Positions 10,353 to 22,853 of a stretch of DNA of 64,000 nt are shown piece by piece. Source of the stretch: Symbiodinium sp. CCMP2592 (taxonomy: Eukaryota; Sar; Dinophyceae; Suessiales; Symbiodiniaceae); NCBI GenBank assembly GCA_905221615.1, contig CAJNDT010002791.1, positions 620,001-684,000 on the forward strand, read 5' to 3'. Each line of letters starts with the position of its first letter. Position 1 is the stretch's first letter. The notes beneath the pieces were generated by a model. That model ran no database searches and was not told the DNA's origin. It saw nothing but the letters and a program-made list of their open reading frames with translations. Position numbers and translations under genes: made by a program.

Positions 10353-10962
10353 GTGTCGAGCATCCAACTGCTGCGCCTATCTGTGCCTGACATTGCGGCG
10401 GCGCAAGGAAGCTGGTGGAGGTTGCGCTGCACTAAGCGCCGGGTTTCGAAAGGATCAGAGAGTTTGCTCGAGAATCCTTCACGTAGCGGACTTCGGAGAT
10501 GCATGCTGGCATAGTCGGCATAATCTTGCAGAGCTGCGTCGTAAAGCCGCACCTGTACGAGTGACGATGTGTCACCGAGGTGGATGCCCTTGCCGCAGCA
10601 GATGAAAGTGGCCCCGGTCGTTTGTCCCTGAACTTCCTTTATGCTTCTGCTCGTCGCGTCTGGTCTGTGCTGCCAAGCATGAGGTCTTGCCCCGGCAGAG
10701 GGCCTTTTCGCTTTGCGCGACCTCTTGAAAAAGCTGGGCCCTCAAACAACATGCACCAATAGTTCGTGGCCTCGATACAAGCTCGCGAGAACTGCAGCGC
10801 GTGGCCTTCAATTTTACTCACGTGGCATGCCCAGCGCAACTTCTGTCGCCACGATCAGGACTGAAAGGGGAAGCATTGACGAGGAGCGCTGCACCGCCTT
10901 TGAATTGGAGAAGGCAGCTTTGCTCGCGAGCGATCGCCCAGGGACGCTAGCAGCCGCTTGAC

Positions 10963-13900
10963 ACTTCCATCTTCGTGTCTTTGTGCCGAAAGGGTCATTC
11001 GCCGACAACTGCAGTCCAAGTCCCATATAGTCCAATCGCGCATCCGCTGCAGAGCGAGTTGCATGTACTGCACCTCGCTGACTGACAGGAACTCGGGCAC
11101 GGCGATTAGCAGTCGCTAATAGCTTTGATGGCAGTGTTCGGAATGCTGCAGTCCAGAGCGATATTCAGGCTGATGTGCCTGGGCAGATGCTGCGCTATTT
11201 GAAGATGCAGCCTGCGCATGACACGCCGCATCCCAATGATGCAGCCTGTTCTGTGTAGCCATGTGTAGAATATGTGCAAGCTGCTGCAAGCATTTGCCCG
11301 GAGTGAGCCTGTCAGAGAGAGTGTGCTGCAATTCGCGGGGCAGCCCCGACCATGTGAGACTGAGACAGACCGGTTGTGCAGTCGAGATGGGTCTAAGGGT
11401 CTGGGCGGTTTGTCGAAACGTCGACATGCATGGCAGCACAGCATCACGCAGCCGTTTGGCTTCTAAACTCGCACGAGCTACAGATGGCAACCGAATGCCA
11501 TGCAACGCCTTTCCAGAGGCACTGTACCCGGAGGTTCCGCACTGAGTGTCAAAAGCAGAAGATTCGTCTAATCATCGAGCGACATGTTCTGGGGATGCTC
11601 AGGTTCTTCGGCTTCATTACAGCTCCTGCAGCGCCCACTCCACCGGGCCTTCGTCTAAGAGCTGCCGAGACGGTCCGAAGTGTCGTCTAGAGTCTAGAGT
11701 CTAGAGTTCAGGCAGGTATTTCTGCACAGATCTGCACAGTGTCAGCAGCACGAGTTTTGGCCGCAGAGCTTGGCATAATCGCACCTGTGACTCTGCAGCA
11801 CAATGCAGACTGAAGCTTAGCAACTTGGTCTGTGCTGCTGCCTGGCCGAGGGGGTTGTTTTCACCAGCTACGAAAGTACAAACAACATTAACCATTAACA
11901 CTATCGGCATCTGGCTCGGCTAATTGGTTCGCAGTGGTCTTTGGAAAAGCTGATGCTTCTTCAGCAGCATGCATTCGCATGCATGCCACAGGTGCGACTG
12001 TGAGGCGAGTGCACCTGACGCATCGAAACTCTATGCTCTTGACGGTTTGCTTGCGTTACAGCCCAACCGCTACCCATCCTCCACCGTGGGCACGATGCCG
12101 GCGATGACTCCCATTGCTCACGTGTGGCGCAGGTGTGCTGCCCCGTGCATAGCCAGTGGCCTTGCGGTTTGTCGATCCTGAGGCAGTCTTGCCCTCGCCC
12201 TGCGTTCGATCCGAGCCATGTGCTTCCGGGAGGCTTGAGGATTTTCGGTGAAATCGGACTGACAAGCTCTACTCCGCAAGACTTTCCACTGCAGCTGCAG
12301 TGTCCCTTCCCTCCACCATGTCATTCGGTTGTTTGTCCGACATCGGTCCAGATTCCAGTTTTCTCCATATCGCGAGGATTGCAGCATTGCCTGGGGCGCG
12401 TTAGAGTGCTCGAGATTATGTTGCTTTCTCGGGTTGCGGCCTGGTTTTCTCCGGATTCGAGACCGAGTTCCAGTCTCGAAAGATTCAGTCTGGCTTCTGT
12501 GGGGAATGGACAGTGAAAGGACAAAAATGGACAGATCAGGGACGGCAGACAGGTGTGGGGAGGAAAGGCAGATTCTGTGTTGAGTTTGAGAATAGTAAGA
12601 GAAGACAATTCTCAATTAGCATAGCAAGAGACGACATGTTGAGAAGGGATGCTACATGTTACGAGGGCCCAGCAGTGTTTCACCGCCCTTGTGTTATTAG
12701 GAATCCATGGTCCGACAAGACGGACAAAGAGGACACACGTCGGCGATTTTGCCTAAGAGCAGGTTTCTGTGACATCAGGTGCAAACCAAGATCCCAGACA
12801 GAGTCTTTTATTGGATCGATCGTTCGGTCATGGACTTAAGCACCGATTGAGCACCGACGAGTCTTTGCGCATCGCATGGCAGCGGCTGCTGACAGCGTGC
12901 ATGCAGCGCAGTCGGCCCAGGTGTTCGATCAGGCTTCGTTGAAGATCGAAGACGTTCTATTATGTCACGGCGTGCCAGAGCAAATTGTCATGAATGATCT
13001 GCGAGGACGGCTTCTTTGATTGTCACGTGCCAGGTACTTGCTCGTACATGCTTTCCAAAAGAGATCCAAAACTTTAACAGATCAACTTCTGAAGCCATCT
13101 TGCAGGCCAAATTGCCGAGCAAGATGCTTTGAAGTCCTTGCCGTCTGCCTTCCTGTTGGTTCTGCGATGCTCTTAGCAAATTCGGCCACGGTTATAATGT
13201 GGTGCCTAGCTGTAACGTGCGGGTCGTATTGCGATTACCCAGGTTGTATACCTGCACTCTATTGAGCACAAGCTCCATTTCAGATGTTTGGGCGCTTCAG
13301 CATGCGGTGAGCTTCGACATAGTCGAGAATGCCGGACCCCGATGAATGCTCGGAAGCCACTGCAGTGTGAACAGACTTTCGAGCAAGTACCGGTAGAGTC
13401 TGTTGCTTTGGGCAAGGCCAACTTCGGGTTCAGCGGGAACCACGGCCACCAGAGCTTGCAGGATGTGAACACTTTTACGGCCCCCTAGCAGCCGAGAGTT
13501 ACACGAACTCCCGGTCGCGTTGCATAAGAGTCTCTGTGCACTGCGCAGTTGTTGCTGGGCAGCTTAGGACTTCTCCTCCTGGCTGGAACTTGGCTTCCAG
13601 CCCTTGTTCTTGTCGAAAACCAAAGAACCCAGAGAAAATAGCACCGCGATGCCTGAGACCATGAAGCCGGAGGAGTTTGATATGCGACTCGCTCATGGAG
13701 TGTTTTAAACGAGTCCAGGATACGTTGAGATTGATGACAGAGAGAGAATGCTAGCTGGGCCTTCACTTGGCTAGGTATTTGCTCCACATGCGCAAGGCAG
13801 GTCATCTCGTTTTGTACGACCTTCGGAACTGACGGCAGATGCCAGCAACGAAGCTAGTTCGAGCTGTGATATTGTTGCGAGCCAACATGAGCCAACGCAT

Positions 13901-14383
13901 TTGTTGCAGGTCGGGCCTGTCAAATTGGCGCAGATGGTTCTAGCGCCCGGACCCTGCCGAGCACGAGGTTTCCTGCTGGTTCGAAAGTGTAGTGAAGCCA
14001 CTGCAGATCACGGTGGCAGGAGTCTGATGCGAGCTGCAGACTTGCTTTCAGCTGCACTGCACAGGGGGGTGCACCTCAAGCAGATAGCATGCTTCGGCTT
14101 AGCTCCGAACCACTCATGAGCGCTGGGCTGCGAAGGATTATTCCCTTCGTGACATAACGATTAGAGACAAACCCTGTCATTGCTTTTCCTGATGTACCGG
14201 CCTTTGTGTGTCGCGTGCAACGCATCGCTGTCAGACAACAGTTTCTTCGCTATGTGTGATTTTCTTCCTCAGACAGCCCTGCGTTGCCCCACGGTTCACG
14301 TCTGCTGCACTCTGCAAACTGTGCGTGTAGTATACGAGCAAGGGCTCGGAACCCCCATTCTGCAGGCCTGGCAGAATCCTACG
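10963..14383. other. No exon confidently recognised
   Basis: Unique sequence with splice-like dinucleotides and short frames on both strands. Small features: a TCTAGAG triple repeat at 11686-11707, and a hydrophobic plus-strand frame at about 13140-13235 (CLPVGSAMLLANSATVIMWC) that could be a membrane-segment exon of the channel gene. Possibly introns of a gene running 9.7-20.2 kb. Confidence 0.4.
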
Positions 14384-14923
14384 GACTGAGCTGTGGTGTG
14401 CAAAACAACGAGTACTTCATGGAGGCAACAGCAGACGAGCTTTTGCAGAACAGCTTCGTGGAAGAAGCTTGGACTCCGGTTTTCAGGAAGATGGTCGCAA
14501 TTCAGCAGCGTCGTCGAAACTTTCTATTCTCTTCGCGAAGTCTTCTACGGAGACATACGAGTGCTGCAGGAATGGTACTTCAAGGGGTTCCGCTAACACC
14601 AAACTGCACCCATACCGCACCCCGCAGGCTGTTGTCAGCCGGCGTGGTGTTTGCAGTGTTGTTAACTGCATTGCGTCGGCTGCTGGAATTGAGATTCAGC
14701 GGAAGTAGGCAAGCGTGTTTAGCCGCTGTTTGCTGCAAATTCTGCTCGAGCCCCCGTGATTCAGGAATCCAGTCGAACAGTTTGGCTGGCAAATTTGGGA
14801 CCTGATGGACATTTCTTAGCCAGGTGGCCAGCCGGTTTCTCTGCAAGCAGCTCGACAAATTCCGATCCGGGTTGTCCACATTTGCAGGCTCCCAATGCTA
14901 AACTGACGATGAATTACCTGCAG
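14384..14923 (+). other. Possible upstream channel exon within otherwise unassigned sequence
   Basis: About 14398-14492 reads NNEYFMEATADELLQNSF on the plus strand after an AG, in the place where a polycystin TOP-domain exon would be expected. Its donor and phase are unresolved. The rest of the stretch is unassigned. Confidence 0.25.
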
Positions 14924-17368
14924 TGTACACAACCGCTTCCGGTACCTGCGGCGAGCTTTGGGGATCTGGATCAAAACAGAGTCGCTTTGGGGTTTGACAT
15001 TGCTGTGTTGACCGAGGCAGGTGGCTCTCTCGCGACACTCTTCGTGCGCGTCTCAGCTTTGTAGTTTACAGCCCGGAGCTGGACATGCTTTTGCTCACCA
15101 ACCTCGAGCTGCTAAGCTGCAACATACTGGTTCGGGTACGGGCCACGGGTTGTCGAAGACGATAGTAGCTAGCTGCTTTCATGACAACGGATGATTTGCT
15201 TTGACCAGGTTCATGTTTCCGCGGACTGGCCACATTTGGAAGGAGCCACGGTGCCCAGTGCATTGCAAGTCACATGCCCAGACTCGTAGCATTGCCAGGA
15301 CATCACGCATCGAGCATTGCCACTGTCTCTGTTTGAGACGTGGTCGAGCTTGACCTTCGAGGTGATGTTCTATGCTCTGATCACTGTTCTCCTTCTTACA
15401 GAGCTTTGGGAGATCTTCTGTCTGGTTCGAAGAATGAGAAAGAATAGACACTCGGCATGCAACGCACATCTAAAGTACCCTGGTCATGCCCTGCCCCGAG
15501 CCGTGTCTAGCCGCGTGCCATGACAGACGTGTCAATCTACAGTTCTCGTAGCATCGTCGTCGAACGATGTCGCGAGATATCAGGAGAGACATGAAGACAT
15601 CATAGCGAACGATCCACACAAGTCTGCGAGGGCTCAATCAGTGGTCGTCGCCCTTGCAGAATCTTGCATGGCGGACGTCTCAGGACTAGATTGGCGAGGC
15701 TTCCTCGGCCTCTATCTGAACGTCTGGAACTGCAACTTTGCCTCCTTTGAGAGAACTTTTGTATTAGGGCTTCGAGTTTCAAAAGAAGGAGGAGACTGGC
15801 CAGAGCTCCTGCTTGTCCTTTCAGAAAGAATTTACCCCAAAACGAAGATGGTCTTGTCACGTCGTGGGTTCTAGCTCTGCCCCGCGACCATGCGTGCCCA
15901 GTGGAGAGATGTGGAGAGTCCGAGTGCGAGTCCAGCTACGAAGGTGACTTAGTCACGCCCACAGCCCTTTCTTAAGTGTTTTGCCGGAAACTATAGTGCT
16001 AGTTGCAGTGTTTGCATTGTTTCCTGCATGTCCTTACTGTGAATTGGCAGATGTGTGCTGTTGGGAAGGTGTGTTGAGAACCAGGGTATGATTACTGCTT
16101 AGATTCTGGGGTGCTGTCAAAGCCGGTTACAGTGAGTCGATCAGAAAGCTCCGCGAGAACTCACCTATGGAACGAGTGTTCAAGGTTCAAGGGACTGTGT
16201 TGTTTTGTTCGCCATGATTTTCCTAGATGTCAACCATTTCCAGGTGTCGACTGGTGCTGCATTGTTTTGGCATACTTGCTTCTTGGCTCTCAGTTGAAGA
16301 AGGCCTGCCGATTCAAGCCGTGATAGGCAACTTGTTTGATACACATTCCAACGCATTGACAAATTGCCGAAACATTTCCTTTTCGCAAGGCATCAATGAC
16401 GATCGAGCTCCGAGAAGGCTTAGAGGCAAAACGGCATGGAAGGTACACACAGCGGCTGCAACGCCAGAGCTTTTGCAATTGCAGGACTATCCGCAGACTG
16501 TGAGGAGCTGCTACCAGGCGCCAAGATCCGCCCGAAGAAATGGCAAGAGCAATGCCGCACCCGGCCCCCCAACAGCTTGCGCTTCCCAGGATTCTCAGCC
16601 TGAGCTCTGCGCCGACAGACTTGGAGAGGAGCGGCTCGAGTATGTTTGCCCCAGGCAGTATGAATGAGAATGCCGATGTTTAAAACTGTGGGTGGGTGGC
16701 CGATGCCGATTCTCGTTCTTGTCTGACTTTCATGTAGGACTTGTTCGGGTAGGCAGTGCCGGAATATGCCGGAATTCTCGACACTGCTTTTCCCCTGTGT
16801 CTCCATGTGGCTTAGTGTCACCCTTTTCTTCCTTCACTTGGCATCGGTGGGGGGCAATGACTGTGTTTTCGATGCTTGTCTCCCTTCATTTCGAAGCGCA
16901 CCACCGGAGAGACCAGCGTCGGGATTTCAACGCTTGCCTCTCCTTGTCACCTTCATTGGTTACCAGTGAGTGTGGCCAATCTCAAAGGAGACAAAGTCGG
17001 CCACCCTCTGCGACAACGTGACCAGGTGTGCCGAGAGCCACGCTTTGAAGACCTGGGTATTGGTACTTCACGAAAGTGGGGAGAAAAGCGGAGGACATGT
17101 GAACGGAGACGGAGACAGTCTTCACAGTCGGAGACAATGCAGACCGGAGCCCACACACCACACACCACACCCACTTGCCGCCGGATGACACCAGCGCGAC
17201 TTGATTCTCTGCACCGCCTGCTGCATGCCACGAAGAGGATATATATATATATATATATGTATATGTATATATATATACATATATATACTTATGTGTATAT
17301 ATATAGATATAAGTATAGATAGATATAAATAAATATATATATATATATATATATAGATATAAATACAA

Positions 17369-17403
<35 letters not shown>

Positions 17404-20237
17404 CATATATCGAGAACAATTCCCTCTCGCGCTTTGGTAGCCAGACAGTCTAAGATGAATTTGAAGGCGCCCACTGTTTCTTCTGTTTAGCTTGGACGTC
17501 AGCACCCGCCATCGCCCCGCAACCACCAAGCACAGCCCACAGCCGCCACCGCCCCCCCCCCCCCCCACACTTGCTCAGTGTTGCTGTGTCTGGGGGTCTC
17601 CGGTGGTGTAGCTTTCGCCAAAGATCATGGCTTTGTTGCAGGAGCTGCTCAAGCAGATTGAAGCCGTTGGCATTCTCGCACATAACTGTGCCTTGGAAGA
17701 TCTTGGGAGTGACAGCACCAAGCAGAGCCAATCTGAAAACAAGGTTTTTCTCACGTAGTACCAACGGTAATTACTATTTCATGCTACGTGCTCTACACTG
17801 CAACTTTGGACGAGTAGCTGTTTCAGTCTCATCAGACAGAAACTTAGTGTGCGGAAGATGTACGATTAGGGAACATACAGCATGCTTCGTCGGAAAACTG
17901 ACGGTTGTTCCGAGTCTTGTTGATGTGTTTAGTTTGCCAGTGTGCCATTGTGATCGTTGCTTGCAAATCGGCTGCTTAGTTTGCTCGTGGTCTGCTCATA
18001 AGCCATGGAAAATCTTGCGAGGCAGGCTTCTCAAGGGCATCTATCCTGCATCGTGGTCGCATTGGAATTGCCTGAACAGTCCATTCTGACTTTCAGCAAA
18101 GCTTTTGCTTGCATCGTTTTGCTCCATGATTCGACTGGACAGCAGCAGGCTATCGTCATACTGCGAATGCTAAAGGCCTTCAGTGCGTCACTTGGCCAAG
18201 TCCAGATTGTTCTTCCTGTAACTGTATATAGTTGAAATAAAGTGTTTGCTGGCATTTATTTGCACTGCATTGTTGGAGTTGTGTTGGCGGAGTACAGTGC
18301 ACACGTGCGCGGACAGCCCAGTTTCGCCAAAGACCCTGGAGCCACGCCCCGGGAAGTAGATCTTCCGGCTTTGCATGTCTCTCGCATTGCGGGCGTAATC
18401 TTCCCAGAAAGCTCTGCATCCTTTGGTTTGCAAGAAGCGACACTGGGAATGGTCTGTCAGGGGCATCTTGAAAGTACCGTTGCTCCTGGGACAATTTGAC
18501 GTACCTTGTTGAGTTTAAGGACCCATTCCCATTTCGAGCATGCACTACATGCAGTAGCTGAAACTGACACTGATGCCATAGCCCTCGGTCATGTTGCACT
18601 TGGTCGTGGGGCCCTGGGATGACTTAAGAGCTGCGCAGGCATCTTGCGCCTTCCACCCTCTGCATGCCTTGAGCACTTGAGAGCTAGCGCCATCTGGGCC
18701 ATCGAAAATTAGTGGCACACATCGAAGGCCAAGAGCAATTTTCCTACAGCAGCAGCTGAGGCAGCCACGTCTTGCGATTTTGACACGCACATTGTCGGCT
18801 GCTGCTGTGGATTTGTTCCACTTCGGATTGGTCGCTCAGCTGAGGATGCTGAGTTTCCAAGGTGCCCCTTCCTTATGCACAGCTAGGTCAGCCACGTGTG
18901 ACGACACTGTTGGTCTGGCTGCCCTGCCCGTCTAGGGGTGTTACAGAGTCATCCGTCGGAAGTGCAGATGCTCAGGTGTTCCTGTCCGTCTTTGCAGCAT
19001 TCGCTGCCGCTGGATGTCAATTGCGGATTGGAGTTGCCGGAGTGTTAGCAGAGAATTAAGTTCTACATCTACCTTGGCATTTCTGTGACGGACATGTAAC
19101 AAATCCTTGCAGAGGCTTGCAAACGTCTTTGCACTTGAAGCCAAAGCGAATCCTCGTGCTAGTGTCGCTGAATGTGTTTTAGGCTTGCTCGTATGTGCAG
19201 ACTGGACTACGTGTGCGCACGCGGGTAGACTTCATTTGTGGCATGGCTTGTGCACCTTGCACAAGCAGACAGGTGTGCATCTATGTCAGTTGTTCACGTC
19301 AGGCGCGGTTATTTATGGTTACTTAGGGCCGTGATTAGGTACATGTTTAACTTTAGCGCGGGCATGCTTTCCATGGGGGCGCATAATTCCCAATATGGCC
19401 GGGTGCATGCACGCAGCATGGTCGAGCATGGTGTGGCATCAGGTGATGGGGACAGCTTTCTTTGGACAGGATGAGCTGCAGTTTTCTACATTGGATCGAG
19501 CAGCCAGTGTCTTGTTCTTCGCCCTGATGGGAGAAGTGCGCTGGACATCCATAGAAGCTTGGCCTGGCAGTTCTCAGCATCACAGACACTGCTTGTGATC
19601 GTGCACGTTTTAGTGCGAGTTGCTGTTCCTGTTGCACTGTCGCAAAGAGCCTGCTTATAGGACAGTCTCGGACGCCCAGTTGCCCTCCTTTTCTTCGGAG
19701 CTTTTCAATTCGTCCCGCGCTTGGTATGGCTTGGTGCCATGGCGAAGAGAGAAACTGCGGTACTTTGCAGCGCGTACCTTTCAGGTCGGACTCCTACTGA
19801 TGCTCAACATGCTCATCGCCATTATGATGGACATCTATGCCTGCACGAAAAGTTGCGCCACCAGGAGCGCTAATTCTTACCTCTACTGCCGCCAGATTCA
19901 GTCATGTCACTCAAGGAGCGAACCCTTATGGACCTCGGTTATGGAAGTAACTTCTCGGAATTGGGAAGAATTCATGCGTCGCGAAGTTCCATTACCAAAG
20001 CTGCTAAAAATGTGTGCACCCTGGCGGCACGTAACATGGTGCGGACACCAGGCGTCATCCAGGTACATTTTGTGCTATTTGTACGAGTTGCTCCTTCCAT
20101 GTGGCCAGGAAAAACAGAGAGGTCTGGACATGTATGAGAGCGAGGAAATCATCCAAGTGCAGGAGTCGGGCTCTGTAGCATCGTCGTCGATGGGGTGGGT
20201 CCTCTCAGTCCTCTCCTTGCTGCCCGGGTCACCGTAG
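14924..20237 (+). CDS. Polycystin (PKD2/TRPP)-like cation channel, multi-exon, 5' exons not all found
   Basis: A six-helix, Ca2+-permeable non-selective cation channel family of ciliary, plasma and ER membranes. Exons that join in phase: 14924-14991 ([14 protein letters not shown]) and 15065-15135 ([16 protein letters not shown]), matching the extracellular TOP domain; 15338 to about 15450 ([20 protein letters not shown]), helix S2; 16244-16319 ([19 protein letters not shown]), S3; 18149-18217 ([16 protein letters not shown]), S4; 19443-19569, pore; 19680-19711 and 19785-19851, S6; 19902-20062 and 20109-20237, cytosolic tail ending at a TAG. Joins 14991/15065, 15135/15338, 19569/19680, 19851/19902 and 20062/20109 agree in phase. 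An S4-S5/S5 exon between 18.2 and 19.4 kb is still missing. The tail ([11 protein letters not shown]...[13 protein letters not shown]) shows no EF-hand. Family assignment rests on the order and motifs of S2-S6. Confidence 0.75.
17238..17412. repeat. (TA)n microsatellite in a channel-gene intron
   Basis: About 175 bp of TA and TATG/TAGA variants. Minus-strand frames through it are Ile/Tyr strings and not genes. Confidence 0.9.
17625..17752 (+). CDS. Possible exon of unknown function
   Basis: Between GTTGCAG and AAG|GTTTTT the plus frame reads [16 protein letters not shown]...[12 protein letters not shown]. The opposite strand also reads plausibly ([17 protein letters not shown]), so strand is uncertain. 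It lies between channel exons S3 and S4 but does not resemble that loop clearly. Confidence 0.25.
19443..19851 (+). other. Channel pore block: selectivity filter and S6 exons
   Basis: 19443-19569 encodes [13 protein letters not shown] and then [16 protein letters not shown]. These align by eye with the PKD2 pore, where FGxQVDDFSTF is followed by ILGDINFAEIEEA. The filter core is therefore Met-Gly-Glu instead of Leu-Gly-Asp. S6 is split: 19680-19711 gives [10 protein letters not shown] and 19785-19851 gives [18 protein letters not shown], matching the LNMFLAIINDTY signature. The donor after the first S6 exon could be 19712 (GTCCCG) or 19724 (GTATGG). The earlier one avoids putting Val-Pro-Arg-Leu inside the helix. 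Confidence 0.7.
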
Positions 20238-21703
20238 TCAGTATATATGCTCTGTCCACTTGGCTGAAATCACGCATCCCTATGCCTTGCCTGCCCAATG
20301 TTAGATTGTTGCAACAATGGAATGCCCCGTAATCCAACATCGTTCTGCATGCCACTTCAGGTCAAGTGGAGCGCTGCCGGGTAAACATTCGGTTACCGCA
20401 CTGCTACAGTGGTTTCTCCAGTGGCCCACGCACGCAGCAGGACCTGATGCAGTGGCTTCCAGGCCTGAAGTCAGAACAAGCAGACAGGAGCGCCGACGGA
20501 AGCTTCTGATATCTTCTGATGCTGGCAGTTCTGTTTTGTCGCGGCTGAAGTATACACATACCTTTGTGCAATTTCTGGGCTGATTGTGTGCTGCTGATTG
20601 GTGTAACCTGGAGTAACTTCACGTGCAAAAGTTAAGCATGCATTTTGTCTGCTCCACGGCTTGAAAGTAGGAAGATTCGGACTTACATGTGCCAAGCTTT
20701 TCTGTCAAAGGGATTTGCCTGCAAGCGAGACGGCTGTGATGTCGAAAAGACTCCGCGATGGCCATGTGGGAACCCCATGGGCTACGAGTTCGATGCAGAA
20801 GTGAGTGCTCCAAGCTCCGGATGACAGGACCTGATAGGAGTTCCACATGTACCGGCTGGTCCGAAATCACCGATAACCTCCGACAAGCCCGAATGGTGCG
20901 GAGGGCAGTGACCCTTTAGCCAATTTCCGCTGGTTGTCCGAGCCCACTTCTGGGTTTCGTCTTTAGGCTCCTAACATTCTGAACCAGAGCATTGGTTGAG
21001 CTGTGCGGTAGCAGTAGTAGCAGTAGCAGTAGTAGTAGTAGTAGAAGAAGAAGAAGAAGCAGTTGTAGTAGTGGCGGCAGCAGCAGTAGCAGTAGGAGTC
21101 GGAGTCGGGGTGGCACTGGCAGCGGCAGGAGCCGGAGCAGGCTCAGCAGCAGTAGTCGTAGTAGCAGTAGTAGCAGGCGCGGCAGTATTAGGAGTCGTGT
21201 TCGTCGCAGTCTGAATGTTCGGCGGGGTTGGGTGTGCCTTGCACCACGAAGCCCACTTCCGCTCACACCTGAGGCAAGCTCCATCAAAAGCTCCTGTTAA
21301 GTTTCCCGCGGAGAGTTCTTCCTCCATTTGTGAAGTCTTCCCTCGTCCTTTGGAGCGGAGCGTTGCTGAAGTGTCACAGCCACGAGAGTACCGAGGAGTC
21401 AAGCCATCAGCCAGGCTGTAAGGCTACTGGAAACGGTAGGCAGATCTAACAACTTGACAGATTTGAAAGACATCTCTTATGCCCTAGGCGTCAGGTGTTA
21501 ACACATGTCTTTGCCGCGAGGATCTTCATCCATGCTTTGTTGAACTACAGAAGGCAGAAGGACGCCATGTCACTGCGCCAAACTACTGGCAGTAGAATGC
21601 CATGGCTCTTTCCCGCATGGTGGATGGTGCGTGCAGAAAGTTTTTGTTCCGGTGCTGGTTGTTGAGCTTACTCTTCTGTCGCAAAGACGGAAAATGACTT
21701 GGT
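20238..21703. other. Intergenic: no gene recognised
   Basis: Follows the channel stop codon. Includes the triplet repeat at 20996-21195. Frames through the repeat give poly-Ser/Val/Ala strings. No coding region supported. Confidence 0.5.
20996..21195. repeat. AGT/AGC/AGA trinucleotide repeat
   Basis: Imperfect (GTAGCA)n, (GTA)n and (GAA)n over about 200 bp. Confidence 0.85.
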
Positions 21704-22178
21704 GTGAGCAGTACTTTCGCGAAGGACGAGCCAGTTGGCATGGAAGAAGTTCTGCAAGCTGTTGCCGCAACTCGGCGGCTCAAGGTTGACTGTGAGGCAT
21801 CCTTTCGTGAAGCAAGAGGCTGGTTCAGCTGTGGGCGGTGCAGGACACTCTGGCCGATGTGGTTGCGCTTTCTGAGCTTCTGCCGCGCGCCGACCAAGTC
21901 GAAAATGGAAGAGAAGGCCTTTAATCACTTTAATCTTACTTGTAGAATCAAGCACCTAGTTCTTGACGTGTCGTTCGTTCAGCATTAGAGAAAGTGCTTG
22001 CCTCAAGGAGGCTATCGCATTGTATTATACTTGTCTGATTCACCGCGTGCCCATCGTCGGTGTTCTTGCTCACAGAATAGTTTTAAACTTTGCGCCGTCG
22101 AGACAATGACCTACAGGCGAAGGATCGACTGCATTCAGTAATCTTCGGGTCGGCAGTATCACTCAAAGAGGCCGCCGC

Positions 22179-22853
22179 CTAGGCTCGTGGCCTTTGGAGT
22201 CCTAGTCCGAGCTTTGGTGATTTGCCGATGGTGCTGAGCGTGGGCTGACTATCCTCGGTTCCAGCCTCCACCACCCGGAAGATAGACCCACACAGTGAAT
22301 CTATACTCTGACCACTGACCACCATGCCCAACATGGTCACCATGTTCTTTCGTGAGCTCTCGTTGTCAGCCTGTTTGCGTTTTGCGGGAGGCATGGGAGG
22401 CCCCTGTGAAAGTTGCCGGCCATGCGCAAAGAGTCCGAGCGCCGGCCACGAGCTCAGCTCAGCAGCTCAGACTCGATCCTCTTTCGGTCCCACTGCCACA
22501 TCTGCCACTGAGAGGGTGCAAAGCTTCTAGAACTCCTCCAGGCTTTTCAGGTTGGGTCGCTCTCTGACCAGGACAAAGATCCGCTCTCTTGAGCGATCGG
22601 AGTCCTCTCAATTTGCTTTCTGCCATCTCAGGGCTCGACGGCAGCAAGACCGCGGGAGATGACGGCCACGAGGGCTTCGTGGAGACGCACACTCCCAGAC
22701 CCTGTGCCGCAAGAAGCGATACTTAGGCCAAGCAGTGTCATGCAGAGCAGTGTGAAAACATGCGAAGACAATCTTACGATCTCGCACTGGCAGGCGTCCT
22801 GGTCCATGCCGAACGTCACGTTGACAGCCCGCGCCCGCTGCCAACGCTGCATC
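22179..22853 (-). CDS. Small minus-strand gene of unknown function, three exons
   Basis: Read on the minus strand. Exon 1 (about 22853-22778) gives RARAVNVTFGMDQDACQCEI and ends at a classic GTAAGA donor. After a 76-bp intron ending GCGGCACAG, exon 2 (22701-22534) continues in phase (GLGVCVSTKPSWPSSP...SKLRGLRSLKRADL). A GTTCTA donor and TTTCACAG acceptor then join exon 3 (22403-22179), PPMPPAKRKQADNESSRKN, to a stop. Phases are 0 throughout. The product is basic and low in hydrophobic residues with a KRKQ patch. The 5' end is not defined. No family recognised. Confidence 0.4.
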
